Assembly: GCF_000419525.1 (NCBI RefSeq)
Contig: NZ_ATTE01000001.1
Coordinates: 186,001-250,000 of the forward strand
Origin: Leucothrix mucor DSM 2157
Lineage (GTDB): Bacteria; Pseudomonadota; Gammaproteobacteria; Thiotrichales; Thiotrichaceae
Reading direction: 5' to 3'
DNA length: 64,000 nucleotides
Of this stretch, positions 8,724-16,834 are shown piece by piece. Under the pieces are notes generated by a model. It saw nothing but the letters and a program-made list of their open reading frames with translations. It was not told the DNA's origin and searched no databases. The stretch's first letter is position 1; each line of letters starts with the position of its first letter. The position numbers and the translations under genes were made by a program.

Positions 8724-8797
8724 CCCCGCGCTTCGGAATTAAATAAGGGCATGTCCCCAGCAACGCTGGGTGTGCCCCGTTTTAATTGCGAAGTGCG
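8724..8797. repeat. Long imperfect palindrome between convergent genes
   Basis: The arm from about 8724 to 8760 (CCCCGCGCTTCG, AATTAAA, GGGCA, CCCAGC) is matched by the reverse complement of 8766-8797, with a two-base bulge and a few mismatches; the loop is AAC. It sits between the metalloprotease and soxB, both pointing at it. It could be a bidirectional terminator, a REP-like element or a small mobile remnant. The whole 315-base gap 8519-8833 holds this and the shorter hairpin and no plausible gene. Confidence 0.6.
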
Positions 8798-8833
8798 GAG
8801 CGAATTCAGAGCACCAAAGCACAGAGCCTAACC

Positions 8834-10564
8834 CTATCCCTCAATACCAGGATTCCCCGTCACCCCCTTAAGCCGAGGCACATTCAACTCCACCGCCCCA
8901 ATCGTTTTCTTATCCTTTAAATACCCCGCCACCACATCCCAGATAGGCTTATTCTCCGGCACATTCTCCTGCACACTTGCCCAGCCCGCCACCGGATATT
9001 CCTTCTTAGCATCCAGTGCCTTGCCATCTAATTCCATATCAGACACCCGACTGCCCATTTTAGCCGTCGGATCAAAGCTAAACTGCAAACCACCCACCCG
9101 CACCATATCCCCACCTTGCTGATAATAAGGGTCTGGGTTGAACAAGTTGTCAGCCACATCTTCCAGCACTTCTTTAATCAGCTCACCACTCATTAAATTG
9201 CGCGTTACTGTGCCGTAGGTGAGGGCGGTCTGATCGGCAACATGCTCAAAGGTAATCGGCTGACCGGGCAACACACTAGTACCCCAGCGAAACCCCGGAG
9301 AGAAAGCAATCGGCGCATCCAGCCCTTCCATTAGCGCATTACAAATCAGCTGGTCAAAAGTGCCATTGAAGTTACCGCGTCGGTACAGCACGTCATCGCA
9401 AACCGCTAACTCCTCAGCGAGTTCTTTCTGATACGGCGCGCGGATTTTCTCAATCAGATCACTCATGCCTTTGTCAGCTTTGATCAGATTCGAAAATACC
9501 GGCAGCAGTTTGTAGCGATAATCCGTGACCTTGCCGCCTTTAACTTCCAGATCCAGTACCCCTAAAAATTTACCATTAGAACCCGCATTGGTGACTAAGG
9601 TTTTGCCGCCAGAGTTCTCAACGATCACGGGTTGATACACGCCATCGTGAGTATGGCCGCCCATAATCGCATCAATACCGGTTACGCGGGTGGCCAGTTT
9701 CAAATCCACATCCATACCATTATGCGACAGCAAAATGACAGCCTGCGCACCTTTGCCACGTGCTTCATCCACCATTTCCTGCATACGATCATCACGAATT
9801 CCAAAGCTCCAATCCGGTACAAAGTGGCGCGGGTTGGCAATTGGGGTGTAAGGGAAAGCCTGTCCGATAATGGCCACGGGCACGCCATTGATTTCCTTAA
9901 TCACATAAGGCTCAAATACCGGTTCTTCAAAATCATTGGTGATAATGTTCTGCGCGACAAAATCAATTTTACCGGCAAAGTCATTTTCGATAATCTCAAC
10001 CACGCGGTCAGCGCCGAAGGTCATTTCCCAATGCGCGGTCATTACATCCACACCCAATGCTAATTGGGCATCGACCATATCTTGCGCATTGGTTTTAAGA
10101 GCGGTCCAGGAGCCTTGCCAAGTATCGCCACCATCTAATAACAAAGCGTCAGGGCGATTAGCGCGCAGTTGATCAACCAAGGTTTTTAAGTGGGCAAAGC
10201 CACCGACTTTGCCATATTTTTGCGCGGCTTCTGCAAAGTTGAGATTGGTAAAGGCGTGCGCTTCCATCGAGTTTGGCGCGATGCCAAAATGATCCAAGTA
10301 GTGTTTACCCACCAAATGCGGCACGCGGCCTTTCATATCGCCAACGCCAATATTGATGCCGGGTTCACGAAAATAGATAGGATTTAACTGCGCATGGCAG
10401 TCGGTGTAATGCAGCACGGACACATTGCCAAACTTGGGGAGGTCATACGGGTTAGCCGCCTTACTGCTGAGTATTGCCTCACCGGCATAAGCATTATTCA
10501 GCTGGAAACCTGCGGCACTAGCGGCGGCAAGCATTTGTAGAAACTCTCGGCGGTTCAGGCTCAC
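8834..10564 (-). CDS. soxB: SoxB, thiosulfohydrolase of the Sox system
   Basis: A 576-residue periplasmic enzyme of the 5'-nucleotidase family. SoxB hydrolytically releases sulfate from the thiosulfate-derived group carried on SoxYZ. The N-terminus has a Tat motif (NRREFLQ) and a hydrophobic stretch. SoxB-specific features are VLHYTDCHAQLNPIYFREP, with metal ligands in DCH, GGDTWQGS, TAHWEMTFG, SHNGMD and GGHTHDG. The start is GTG at 10564, preceded by GAGGAGG. No soxXYZA or soxCD genes are nearby, so soxB is separated from its partners. It follows betC on the same strand, with a strong hairpin between. Confidence 0.96.
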   Translation of the reverse strand: MSLNRREFLQMLAAASAAGFQLNNAYAGEAILSSKAANPYDLPKFGNVSVLHYTDCHAQLNPIYFREPGINIGVGDMKGRVPHLVGKHYLDHFGIAPNSMEAHAFTNLNFAEAAQKYGKVGGFAHLKTLVDQLRANRPDALLLDGGDTWQGSWTALKTNAQDMVDAQLALGVDVMTAHWEMTFGADRVVEIIENDFAGKIDFVAQNIITNDFEEPVFEPYVIKEINGVPVAIIGQAFPYTPIANPRHFVPDWSFGIRDDRMQEMVDEARGKGAQAVILLSHNGMDVDLKLATRVTGIDAIMGGHTHDGVYQPVIVENSGGKTLVTNAGSNGKFLGVLDLEVKGGKVTDYRYKLLPVFSNLIKADKGMSDLIEKIRAPYQKELAEELAVCDDVLYRRGNFNGTFDQLICNALMEGLDAPIAFSPGFRWGTSVLPGQPITFEHVADQTALTYGTVTRNLMSGELIKEVLEDVADNLFNPDPYYQQGGDMVRVGGLQFSFDPTAKMGSRVSDMELDGKALDAKKEYPVAGWASVQENVPENKPIWDVVAGYLKDKKTIGAVELNVPRLKGVTGNPGIEG

Positions 10565-10618
10565 GGTATCCTCCTCAAATGAGATATTGCGCCCATTTTA
10601 AAGCGAAAACGTGGGAAT

Positions 10619-10652
10619 GTCCCTTTGCACATGAGAGATAGTGCAAAGGGAC
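10619..10652. terminator. Perfect 12-bp hairpin between betC and soxB
   Basis: GTCCCTTTGCAC (10619-10630) and GTGCAAAGGGAC (10641-10652) are exact complements with a ten-base loop. It starts nine bases after the betC stop on the minus strand. No T-run follows, so it may act as a Rho-independent-like terminator of betC or as a partial attenuator before soxB. Confidence 0.6.
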
Positions 10653-10660
10653 GTGCTGAT

Positions 10661-12181
10661 TTACTTCGGTTTAGGGTAGCGGTTATTGGCTTCCAGCACA
10701 TTCAAATCCATATGATTGCGCATAAAGCGTTCTTTAGAATCTTGCTGTGGTTGGAAGTCCCACGCTGTGAAATGGCCTTTGCGATTGGCAGAATCAACCA
10801 GCTTTCGACAGGCCTGACTAAGCTTTACTTCGCGGGTGAATTGTTCAAAGTCCCAACGTTGATTCATTTCCTCGGTGAATGCTTCTATGAGGTCGGTGTA
10901 GTCCGGATCATCCGCTAAGTTATTCAACTCTTGCGGATCAGTCTCAAGATTGAACAATTGCGTTGGATCATTCGGGCAATAGTTAAACTTATACGCCCCG
11001 CGACGAATCATAATCATTGGAGCGACTGAGCCTTCAGCGCAATATTCCGAGTAGGCAGCGCGTTCAGGATCTTCCTGTCCGGAGGCCAAACCAACTACAC
11101 TGCGCCCATCAATTTCACAGACGAGTTTGGTGGGGTCACCACCCGCCAGCTCAATCAAGGTTGGCAGAATATCGTGATTGGCTACTGGTGTTTTAACGCA
11201 GCCTGGCTTAAATCGGTCTGGCGCAGTAATCACGAAGGGCACGCGACTAGAGCCTTCAAAGAAACTCATTTTGTACCATAAGCCACGTTCACCCAGCATA
11301 TCGCCGTGATCAGCACACAGAATAATTTGGGTGCTATCGCTGAAATCACACTGATCCAATACCGCTAAAATCTCACCGATTTTATCGTCCAGATAGCTGA
11401 TATTTGCAAAGTAGCCATGGCGCGCATTGCGAATATCGGCATCGGTCACCTCAAAATTAGTGTAATCCACTGCATCATACAGGCGCTGTGAGTGCGCATC
11501 TTGCTCAGCATAAGGGATGGTGGGAGTGACCGGCATTGGAATAGCATCGTGATCATACAAATCCCAGAACTCGCGGCGCGAGACATAAGGGTCATGCGGA
11601 TGCGTGAAGCTGACAGTTAAGGCAAAAGGGCGTGGATCAAGGCGGCGCGCATATTGGTAGAGTTTTAGCTTAGCGTGATACGCCACATCATCATCAAATT
11701 CCAACTGATTGCTGATCTCCGCGACACCGGCTTCAGTGACTGAGCTTAGGTTGTGATACCACCAGTCGATACGCTCCAGAGGGTTCTCCCAATCCGGCGT
11801 CCAGCCAAAGTCAGCGGGGTAAATATCGGTGGTCAAGCGCTCTTCAAAGCCGTGTAACTGATCAGGGCCAACAAAGTGCATTTTGCCACTGAGGGCGGTT
11901 TGGTAACCCATGTCGCGCAGGTAGTGCGCAAAGCTTGGGGTTGTGGCTTTAAACTCGGCGGCATTGTCATACACGCCGTTACGCGATGGCAACATGCCAG
12001 TCATAAAGCTGCCACGAGAAGGGGTGCACAAAGGGCTGGAGGTGTAGGCGTTATCAAATTTCACGCCACGGTCGATCAGTTTACGCAGGTTGGGAATGTG
12101 CAGGTGATTGATCATGGCATCGTCTAGCAGGGTGCCGGTCATTTGATCGACCATGAGAATCAGGATATTCGGTTGTGGCAT
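10661..12181 (-). CDS. betC: Choline sulfatase BetC
   Basis: About 506 residues, cytoplasmic sulfatase family. It should hydrolyse choline-O-sulfate to choline and sulfate. The N-terminus NILILMVDQMTG holds the first metal ligands, and CTPSRGSFMTG is the sulfatase signature whose Cys becomes formylglycine. ADHGDMLGERGLWYKMSFFEGS is the second metal and substrate region and is typical of BetC, as is the C-terminal choline-sulfatase extension with WDFEQFTREVKLSQACRK. The ATG at 12181 with upstream GGAG is preferred to a TTG at 12193. betC is divergent from betA, so choline release and oxidation are probably co-regulated from the gap. Confidence 0.93.
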   Translation of the reverse strand: MPQPNILILMVDQMTGTLLDDAMINHLHIPNLRKLIDRGVKFDNAYTSSPLCTPSRGSFMTGMLPSRNGVYDNAAEFKATTPSFAHYLRDMGYQTALSGKMHFVGPDQLHGFEERLTTDIYPADFGWTPDWENPLERIDWWYHNLSSVTEAGVAEISNQLEFDDDVAYHAKLKLYQYARRLDPRPFALTVSFTHPHDPYVSRREFWDLYDHDAIPMPVTPTIPYAEQDAHSQRLYDAVDYTNFEVTDADIRNARHGYFANISYLDDKIGEILAVLDQCDFSDSTQIILCADHGDMLGERGLWYKMSFFEGSSRVPFVITAPDRFKPGCVKTPVANHDILPTLIELAGGDPTKLVCEIDGRSVVGLASGQEDPERAAYSEYCAEGSVAPMIMIRRGAYKFNYCPNDPTQLFNLETDPQELNNLADDPDYTDLIEAFTEEMNQRWDFEQFTREVKLSQACRKLVDSANRKGHFTAWDFQPQQDSKERFMRNHMDLNVLEANNRYPKPK

Positions 12182-12236
12182 GACTTTCTCCAAGGGTGAT
12201 AGCAGTGACTGCTTGGGCTAGAATAGTTTTTTTTAA

Positions 12237-12266
12237 TTAACTGTTCAATATAAAATGAGGTACAAT
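12237..12266 (+). promoter_or_regulatory. Likely betA promoter with BetI-like half site
   Basis: TTAACT (12237-12242), an 18-base spacer and TACAAT (12261-12266) lie upstream of betA. The overlapping bases AATTAACTGTTCAAT (12234-12248) form an imperfect inverted repeat whose right arm, GTTCAATATAAA, resembles the arm recalled for BetI operators. The BetI assignment is tentative; no betI gene is in the window. Confidence 0.4.
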
Positions 12267-12306
12267 TTCGACAATTAAAAAGCCAGCCAGTGGAGGCGTG
12301 TGTTAG

Positions 12307-13920
12307 ATGCAAACTAAAGAATATGATTACGTGATTGTGGGTGCTGGTTCGGCAGGTTGTGTCTTGGCCAATCGCCTGACGGAAGATGCGAATGTGTCTG
12401 TGCTGTTATTGGAGTACGGTGGCAGCGACCGCAGTATTTTCATCCAGATGCCGACCGCCTTATCCATCCCGATGAATACCAAAAAATACAACTGGCAGTA
12501 CGAGTCACAGCCTGAGCCTAATTTGGATAATCGCTTAATGCATTGTCCGCGCGGTAAAGTGCTGGGTGGTTCTTCCTCCATTAATGGCATGGTGTTTGTG
12601 CGCGGAAATGCAGGCGACTTTGATGAGTGGGAAGCGCACGGAGCCACTAACTGGGGCTATAAAGATTGCCTGCCGTATTTTAAAAAGATGGAAGATTGGG
12701 CCTTTGGTGCCGATGATTTTCGTGGAACTGGCGGCCCGCTAGCGGTCAATAACGGTAATAATCGCCAAAACCCGCTATACGATACCTTTGTGAAAGCTGG
12801 CCAGCAGGCGGGCTACATGAAAGCCGAAGACTACAACGGTGAAAGTCAGGAAGGCTTTGGCCCGATGCACATGACGGTGAAAAACGGCGTTCGTTGGTCA
12901 ACGGCAAATGCTTATTTGAAGCCTGCCATGAGCCGCCCGAATTTGACGGTAGAAACCCATGCGCTGAGCCGCCGTATTTTGCTGGAAGGCAAAAAAGCCG
13001 TTGGTATTGAATATGAGCAGGGCGGCACGATTAAGCAGGTTAAAGCCAAGCGTGACGTGATTGTAAGTGCAGGGCCGATTGGTTCGCCACAGTTACTACA
13101 AGTCTCTGGCATTGGGCCAGCAGATGTTCTGAAAAAAGCAGGCATTGAAGTAAAACATGATCTGCCTGGTGTGGGTGAAAACCTGCAAGATCATTTGGAG
13201 TTCTATTTCCAGTACAAATGTAAGCAAGCAATTACACTAAATGGCAAGTTGAATCTATTTAGCAAAGCGCTGATTGGTATGCGTTGGATTCTGTTTAAAA
13301 CAGGGCTGGGCGCGACCAATCACTTTGAGTCTTGCGCGTTTATTCGCTCAAATGACAAAGTAGCTTTCCCTGATCTGCAGTACCATTTCCTGCCAGCGGC
13401 CATGCGTTATGATGGTAATGCGGCATTTGATGGTCATGGCTTTCAGGTGCATGTTGGTCATAACAAGCCTTTTAGTAGGGGCTCTGTTCGGGTTAAGTCT
13501 GCTGACTTTAGCGAGAAGCCGGAGATTCAGTTTAACTACCTGCAAACGCCGGAAGATATTGAAGCCTTCCGCCAGTGTGTGCGATTGACTCGTGAAATTA
13601 TTGAGCAACCAGCCTTTGATGAATACCGCGATGGCGAGATTCAGCCGGGTGAAGCGGTGCAGACTGATGAGGAGATTGATGCCTTTGTACGTCAGGCGGT
13701 GGAGAGTGCTTATCATCCATCGTGCAGCTGTAAGATGGGTACAGATGATATGGCTGTGGTTGATCCTGAAACCCGGGTGCGTGGGATTGAAGGGTTACGG
13801 GTTGTGGACTCTTCGATTTTCCCGACGATTCCAAATGGGAATTTGAATGGGCCTACGATTATGTTGGCTGAAAGAGCGGCGGATTTGATTAAGGGTAAGG
13901 GGATGTTGGAAGCGCTATAA
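12307..13920 (+). CDS. betA: Choline dehydrogenase BetA (GMC oxidoreductase)
   Basis: A 537-residue FAD enzyme that oxidises choline to betaine aldehyde. The ADP-binding fold is at the N-terminus ([16 protein letters not shown], residues 10-25), followed by the GMC signature [19 protein letters not shown] and the second signature [15 protein letters not shown]. The C-terminus has [10 protein letters not shown] with the catalytic His and [17 protein letters not shown]. The ribosome site is GGAGG ten bases before the ATG. It lies back to back with betC. No betB aldehyde dehydrogenase is present; BetA of this family can carry out the second oxidation in part, or betB lies elsewhere. Confidence 0.93.
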   Translation: MQTKEYDYVIVGAGSAGCVLANRLTEDANVSVLLLEYGGSDRSIFIQMPTALSIPMNTKKYNWQYESQPEPNLDNRLMHCPRGKVLGGSSSINGMVFVRGNAGDFDEWEAHGATNWGYKDCLPYFKKMEDWAFGADDFRGTGGPLAVNNGNNRQNPLYDTFVKAGQQAGYMKAEDYNGESQEGFGPMHMTVKNGVRWSTANAYLKPAMSRPNLTVETHALSRRILLEGKKAVGIEYEQGGTIKQVKAKRDVIVSAGPIGSPQLLQVSGIGPADVLKKAGIEVKHDLPGVGENLQDHLEFYFQYKCKQAITLNGKLNLFSKALIGMRWILFKTGLGATNHFESCAFIRSNDKVAFPDLQYHFLPAAMRYDGNAAFDGHGFQVHVGHNKPFSRGSVRVKSADFSEKPEIQFNYLQTPEDIEAFRQCVRLTREIIEQPAFDEYRDGEIQPGEAVQTDEEIDAFVRQAVESAYHPSCSCKMGTDDMAVVDPETRVRGIEGLRVVDSSIFPTIPNGNLNGPTIMLAERAADLIKGKGMLEAL

Positions 13921-14026
13921 GCTCCAAAGTGCATAGCGACTACTCAAGCTCGGTACGCTGTATTGGGCGGTCGCTTTTAGAATTGAGTCGCTTATCTGGC
14001 CTTAAATAAAGCAGCACACAAAATAA

Positions 14027-14056
14027 AGGCGCGGCAGTCATTAAACTGCCGCGCCT
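14027..14056 (-). terminator. Rho-independent terminator of the homocysteine-methyltransferase family gene
   Basis: AGGCGCGGCAGT (14027-14038) and ACTGCCGCGCCT (14045-14056) form a perfect GC-rich 12-bp stem with a six-base loop. Read on the minus strand it is followed by TTTATTTTG. It lies 31 bases after the minus-strand gene stop and also faces the end of betA. Confidence 0.85.
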
Positions 14057-14087
14057 GATTAGCCATTTAATAGCTGAATGCTAAAGA

Positions 14088-15146
14088 TCAATCACGTTTA
14101 CGACGACGCGACTCACGTGGCGCACCATCACCACCCGAAATCGCGCCCTCCATCACACTCATCTCACCTCGATTCTGCGCTTTAGCGCCAACTGAAACCT
14201 CACCCAGCCGCGCTTCAACTTCAGCCACTGTCGGCTTTTCACCCTTAATGTGCTCATCCAGTGCTTCACGCATCGCACGAATATGCTCTGGTGTCGTACC
14301 ACAGCAGCCGCCAATAATCCGAGCACCCGCATCAATTGCCATACGCACATAATCGGCCATGATTTCAGGCGTGCCGTTGTAATGAATCTTACCTTCGACA
14401 TACTCCGGAATACCGCAGTTGGCCTTAGCCACATAGATATTCTCTTCATTGTCCGAAGCGTTGCCCATATTCAAAATAGCAACGACCAGCTCAGAAGCAC
14501 CGACACCGCAGTTAGAGCCACACGCCGTTGGCGGGTGCTCGGAGTGCTCATACAGGTTCACCAAATCAGCCGGTGTAACACCCATCATCGAGCGGCCGTT
14601 AATATCAAAGCTCACGGTGCACACTGTCGGCAGGTCAGTCGTTGCAGCGCCAGCTAAGGCTGCTTGCACTTCTTCCAGTGACGACATGGTTTCAATCCAC
14701 AAAATATCTGCACCACCGGCTGCCAGTGCCTGAGCTTGTTCAGCAAAAGCGGCGGTCGCAGATTCCATGGTCAGTGCGCCCATTGGCTCCATTAGCTCGC
14801 CAGTCGGCCCCATTGAGCCGGCCACTAAAATCTTGCGTTCAGTGGTGGCATCAGCACATTCACGGGCAATGCGTGCGCCTGCTTCATTCAGCTCGGTTAC
14901 GCGGTCTTGCGCATCGTGCAGCTTTAAGCGAAAGGTGGTGCCACCAAAGGTATTGGTTAGCACAATATCAGAGCCTGCTTCGATAAAGCTCACATAATTG
15001 GCCGCAATGCGATCCGGATGATCAACGTTCCACAACTCCGGTGAGTCACCGGTTTGCAGGCCCATCGCGAACAGATTGGTGCCAGTTGCACCATCGGCCA
15101 ATAAATAAGGACGCATTTTTAATAAGTCACGAAGGCAGTTAGTCAT
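14088..15146 (-). CDS. Homocysteine/betaine S-methyltransferase family protein with Arg-rich tail
   Basis: About 352 residues of the cobalamin-independent homocysteine methyltransferase (MetH N-terminal/BHMT) family. The start is LLADGATGTNLFAMGL, and the zinc site is one Cys in SNCGVGA plus the Cys pair in GGCCGTTPEHI (about residues 280-290). Members transfer a methyl group from betaine, S-methylmethionine or methyl-corrinoid to homocysteine. The protein ends APRESRRRKRD, a basic tail not needed by the fold and shared in style with proteins of the neighbouring corrinoid operon, which suggests it belongs to that pathway. ATG at 15146 is taken over an in-frame GTG at 15179. A strong terminator follows. 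Confidence 0.85.
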   Translation of the reverse strand: MTNCLRDLLKMRPYLLADGATGTNLFAMGLQTGDSPELWNVDHPDRIAANYVSFIEAGSDIVLTNTFGGTTFRLKLHDAQDRVTELNEAGARIARECADATTERKILVAGSMGPTGELMEPMGALTMESATAAFAEQAQALAAGGADILWIETMSSLEEVQAALAGAATTDLPTVCTVSFDINGRSMMGVTPADLVNLYEHSEHPPTACGSNCGVGASELVVAILNMGNASDNEENIYVAKANCGIPEYVEGKIHYNGTPEIMADYVRMAIDAGARIIGGCCGTTPEHIRAMREALDEHIKGEKPTVAEVEARLGEVSVGAKAQNRGEMSVMEGAISGGDGAPRESRRRKRD

Positions 15147-15306
15147 ATTCAGATCCTGAAAAATAGTATTTTGCAGCACTTTAGCGGGTTGTCAGCGTGC
15201 TAACAAGGCGCAATTTTTAGAGGTCAGACTGCGTTTTATTTATCACGTGACCCATCATCGCGTTCGGGATACTCTAGGCCGTCGTAAAATTAACCGGGGA
15301 AATAAC

Positions 15307-16041
15307 ATGGCAACACAACGCGTAGACTGGGGCTTATTTCTACAAGGCGCTAGGGATACGTTGCCACTGATTGTCGCGGCGATTCCGTTTGGAATTGTGT
15401 ATGGCGCAATGGCACAGGCGGCGGGCTTAACGCAATGGGAAGCGCTGGGCATGTCCTTATTTGTGTTTGCGGGCTCTTCGCAATTTATTGCCGTCACTTT
15501 GCTGGCCAGTGCAGCCGCCTTTCCAGTGATTGCGATGACGGTGTTTATCGTCAATCTGCGCCACATGTTGTATTCCGCCAGTTTAATGCAAGCGGCCAAG
15601 CAGGTTCCTGCCTTGCTGCGAGTGCCGATGGCCTTTTGGCTGACCGATGAAACCTACGCAGTAGTGGCCAATCGCCTGCGGGCCAAGCAAGACTCCGGCA
15701 CCGGCTTTTACACCTACTACATTGGCTCTGCACTGACGATGTATCTCAACTGGCAGCTGTGTACCTGGATAGGTGTAATGGTTGGCGAGAGCGTGCCAGA
15801 TATGACGCAATGGGGATTGGATATTGCGATGGTGGTTGCCTTTATCGGGATTGTGGTTCCTGCACTGCAACACTTGGCGCATTGGGCTTGTGCAGCAACC
15901 GCTGCCGTGAGTATCTTGCTGACTTATGATTGGCCGCATCAAAGTGGCTTGCTGTTTTCCTCATTGCTGGCCATTGCGGTGGGCATTCTAGTATTAAAAC
16001 GACAACAGGCATGTGAACAGGCGAGGGCAAGTCATGAGTGA
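15307..16041 (+). CDS. azlC: AzlC family branched-chain amino acid exporter, large subunit
   Basis: About 244 residues with some seven to eight membrane segments. AzlC hallmarks are FGIVYGAMAQAAGLTQWEALGMSLFVFAGSSQ, split here as FGIVYGAMA and FVFAGSSQF, followed by NLRHMLYSASL. With AzlD it forms an exporter of branched-chain amino acids or analogues. The ATG at 15307 follows GGGGAAATAAC and is preferred to an upstream GTG at 15247. It overlaps azlD by eight bases. Confidence 0.93.
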   Translation: MATQRVDWGLFLQGARDTLPLIVAAIPFGIVYGAMAQAAGLTQWEALGMSLFVFAGSSQFIAVTLLASAAAFPVIAMTVFIVNLRHMLYSASLMQAAKQVPALLRVPMAFWLTDETYAVVANRLRAKQDSGTGFYTYYIGSALTMYLNWQLCTWIGVMVGESVPDMTQWGLDIAMVVAFIGIVVPALQHLAHWACAATAAVSILLTYDWPHQSGLLFSSLLAIAVGILVLKRQQACEQARASHE

Positions 16042-16351
16042 TTATTGGTGGTTAATTGTTGGGATGACGGCGCTGACATTCTTGCCGCGTTATTTGCCAT
16101 TGGCATTAGCGGGTAAGGTGCATATTCCGCCATTATTGGCGCAGGCGCTGGAATTTGTACCGATTGCCGTATTGACGGCGATTATTGTGCAGGTGAGTTT
16201 GGTGCGGGATGGGAGTGTAATGATCAGCACGGAGAATCCTTATCTGATTGCGTCCGTGCTGGCCTTTTTAACGGCACTGAAAACCCGTCACCTTATGCTG
16301 ACGATTGTCGTCGGACTGGTTACGTTTTCTCTGTGTCGTTTTATCTTATAG
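16034..16351 (+). CDS. azlD: AzlD family branched-chain amino acid exporter, small subunit
   Basis: About 105 residues with three to four membrane helices. The family motif LTFLPRYLPLALAGK is at residues 13-27. It pairs with AzlC to form the exporter. The start overlaps the azlC end by eight bases, indicating coupling, and its 3' end overlaps the end of the convergent DUF3461 gene by six bases. Confidence 0.92.
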   Translation: MSDYWWLIVGMTALTFLPRYLPLALAGKVHIPPLLAQALEFVPIAVLTAIIVQVSLVRDGSVMISTENPYLIASVLAFLTALKTRHLMLTIVVGLVTFSLCRFIL

Positions 16352-16732
16352 CTTGTGTAGCAGGCTACGAATTTCTTCGTGTGCAGATTTAATTTCCTGC
16401 TCGATCTGAGACATGCGCTCAAGGATGTGCTGCTTCTGGTCAACGATAGATCCACGCTTAGCAATTAACTCATCCAGCTCAGAAACTGCTCGGCTCAGAA
16501 ACGGTGAAATCTCATGGATTTCGCGCGTTGGCTGATGGATGTCGCCCGTAGAAACCATCTTAGCAGAACGGCCAAAACGGAATGTTTTGCGGTCCGGCAA
16601 GAAAGAGCCTTTTTGGCGCTCATAAAAAATCTTTAGTACATCGCCATCATTGCCTTCCTGATGTAGCGTGTAGTGTTTAATTTGGTCTGTACGTTTGACG
16701 TCCATTTCCGCCAACGTTGGGTAATCACTCAT
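16346..16732 (-). CDS. DUF3461 family protein
   Basis: A 128-residue protein with the DUF3461 pattern: YPTLAEMDVKRTDQIKHYTL, then QEGNDGDVLKIFYERQKGS and FRFGRSAKMV, EISPFL. A C-terminal coiled coil spans residues about 85-128 (ILERMSQIEQEIKSAHEEIR). The family is confined mainly to Gammaproteobacteria and has no known role. It is transcribed alone, convergent with azlD and overlapping it by six bases. Confidence 0.9.
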   Translation of the reverse strand: MSDYPTLAEMDVKRTDQIKHYTLHQEGNDGDVLKIFYERQKGSFLPDRKTFRFGRSAKMVSTGDIHQPTREIHEISPFLSRAVSELDELIAKRGSIVDQKQHILERMSQIEQEIKSAHEEIRSLLHKL

Positions 16733-16834
16733 GTTTTAGTCCTGATTTGTTTTAGTTAAGTAACAATCTATACCATATTGTAGGTCAAATTTAGAGGCAA
16801 TGTTAGTACTCTACTGCACAAGCGCATACCAAAA

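Noticed and set aside
9632-10063. 143-codon open frame on the plus strand inside soxB
   Set aside because: Shadow of a strongly conserved gene; no ribosome site and no family features.
13936-13976. Possible terminator after betA from AGCGAC and GTCGCTTTT
   Set aside because: The stem is only six pairs around a loop of about 29 bases, too weak to call.
14250-14986. Several plus-strand frames within the homocysteine-methyltransferase gene
   Set aside because: Antisense shadows of a coherent gene with zinc-site motifs.
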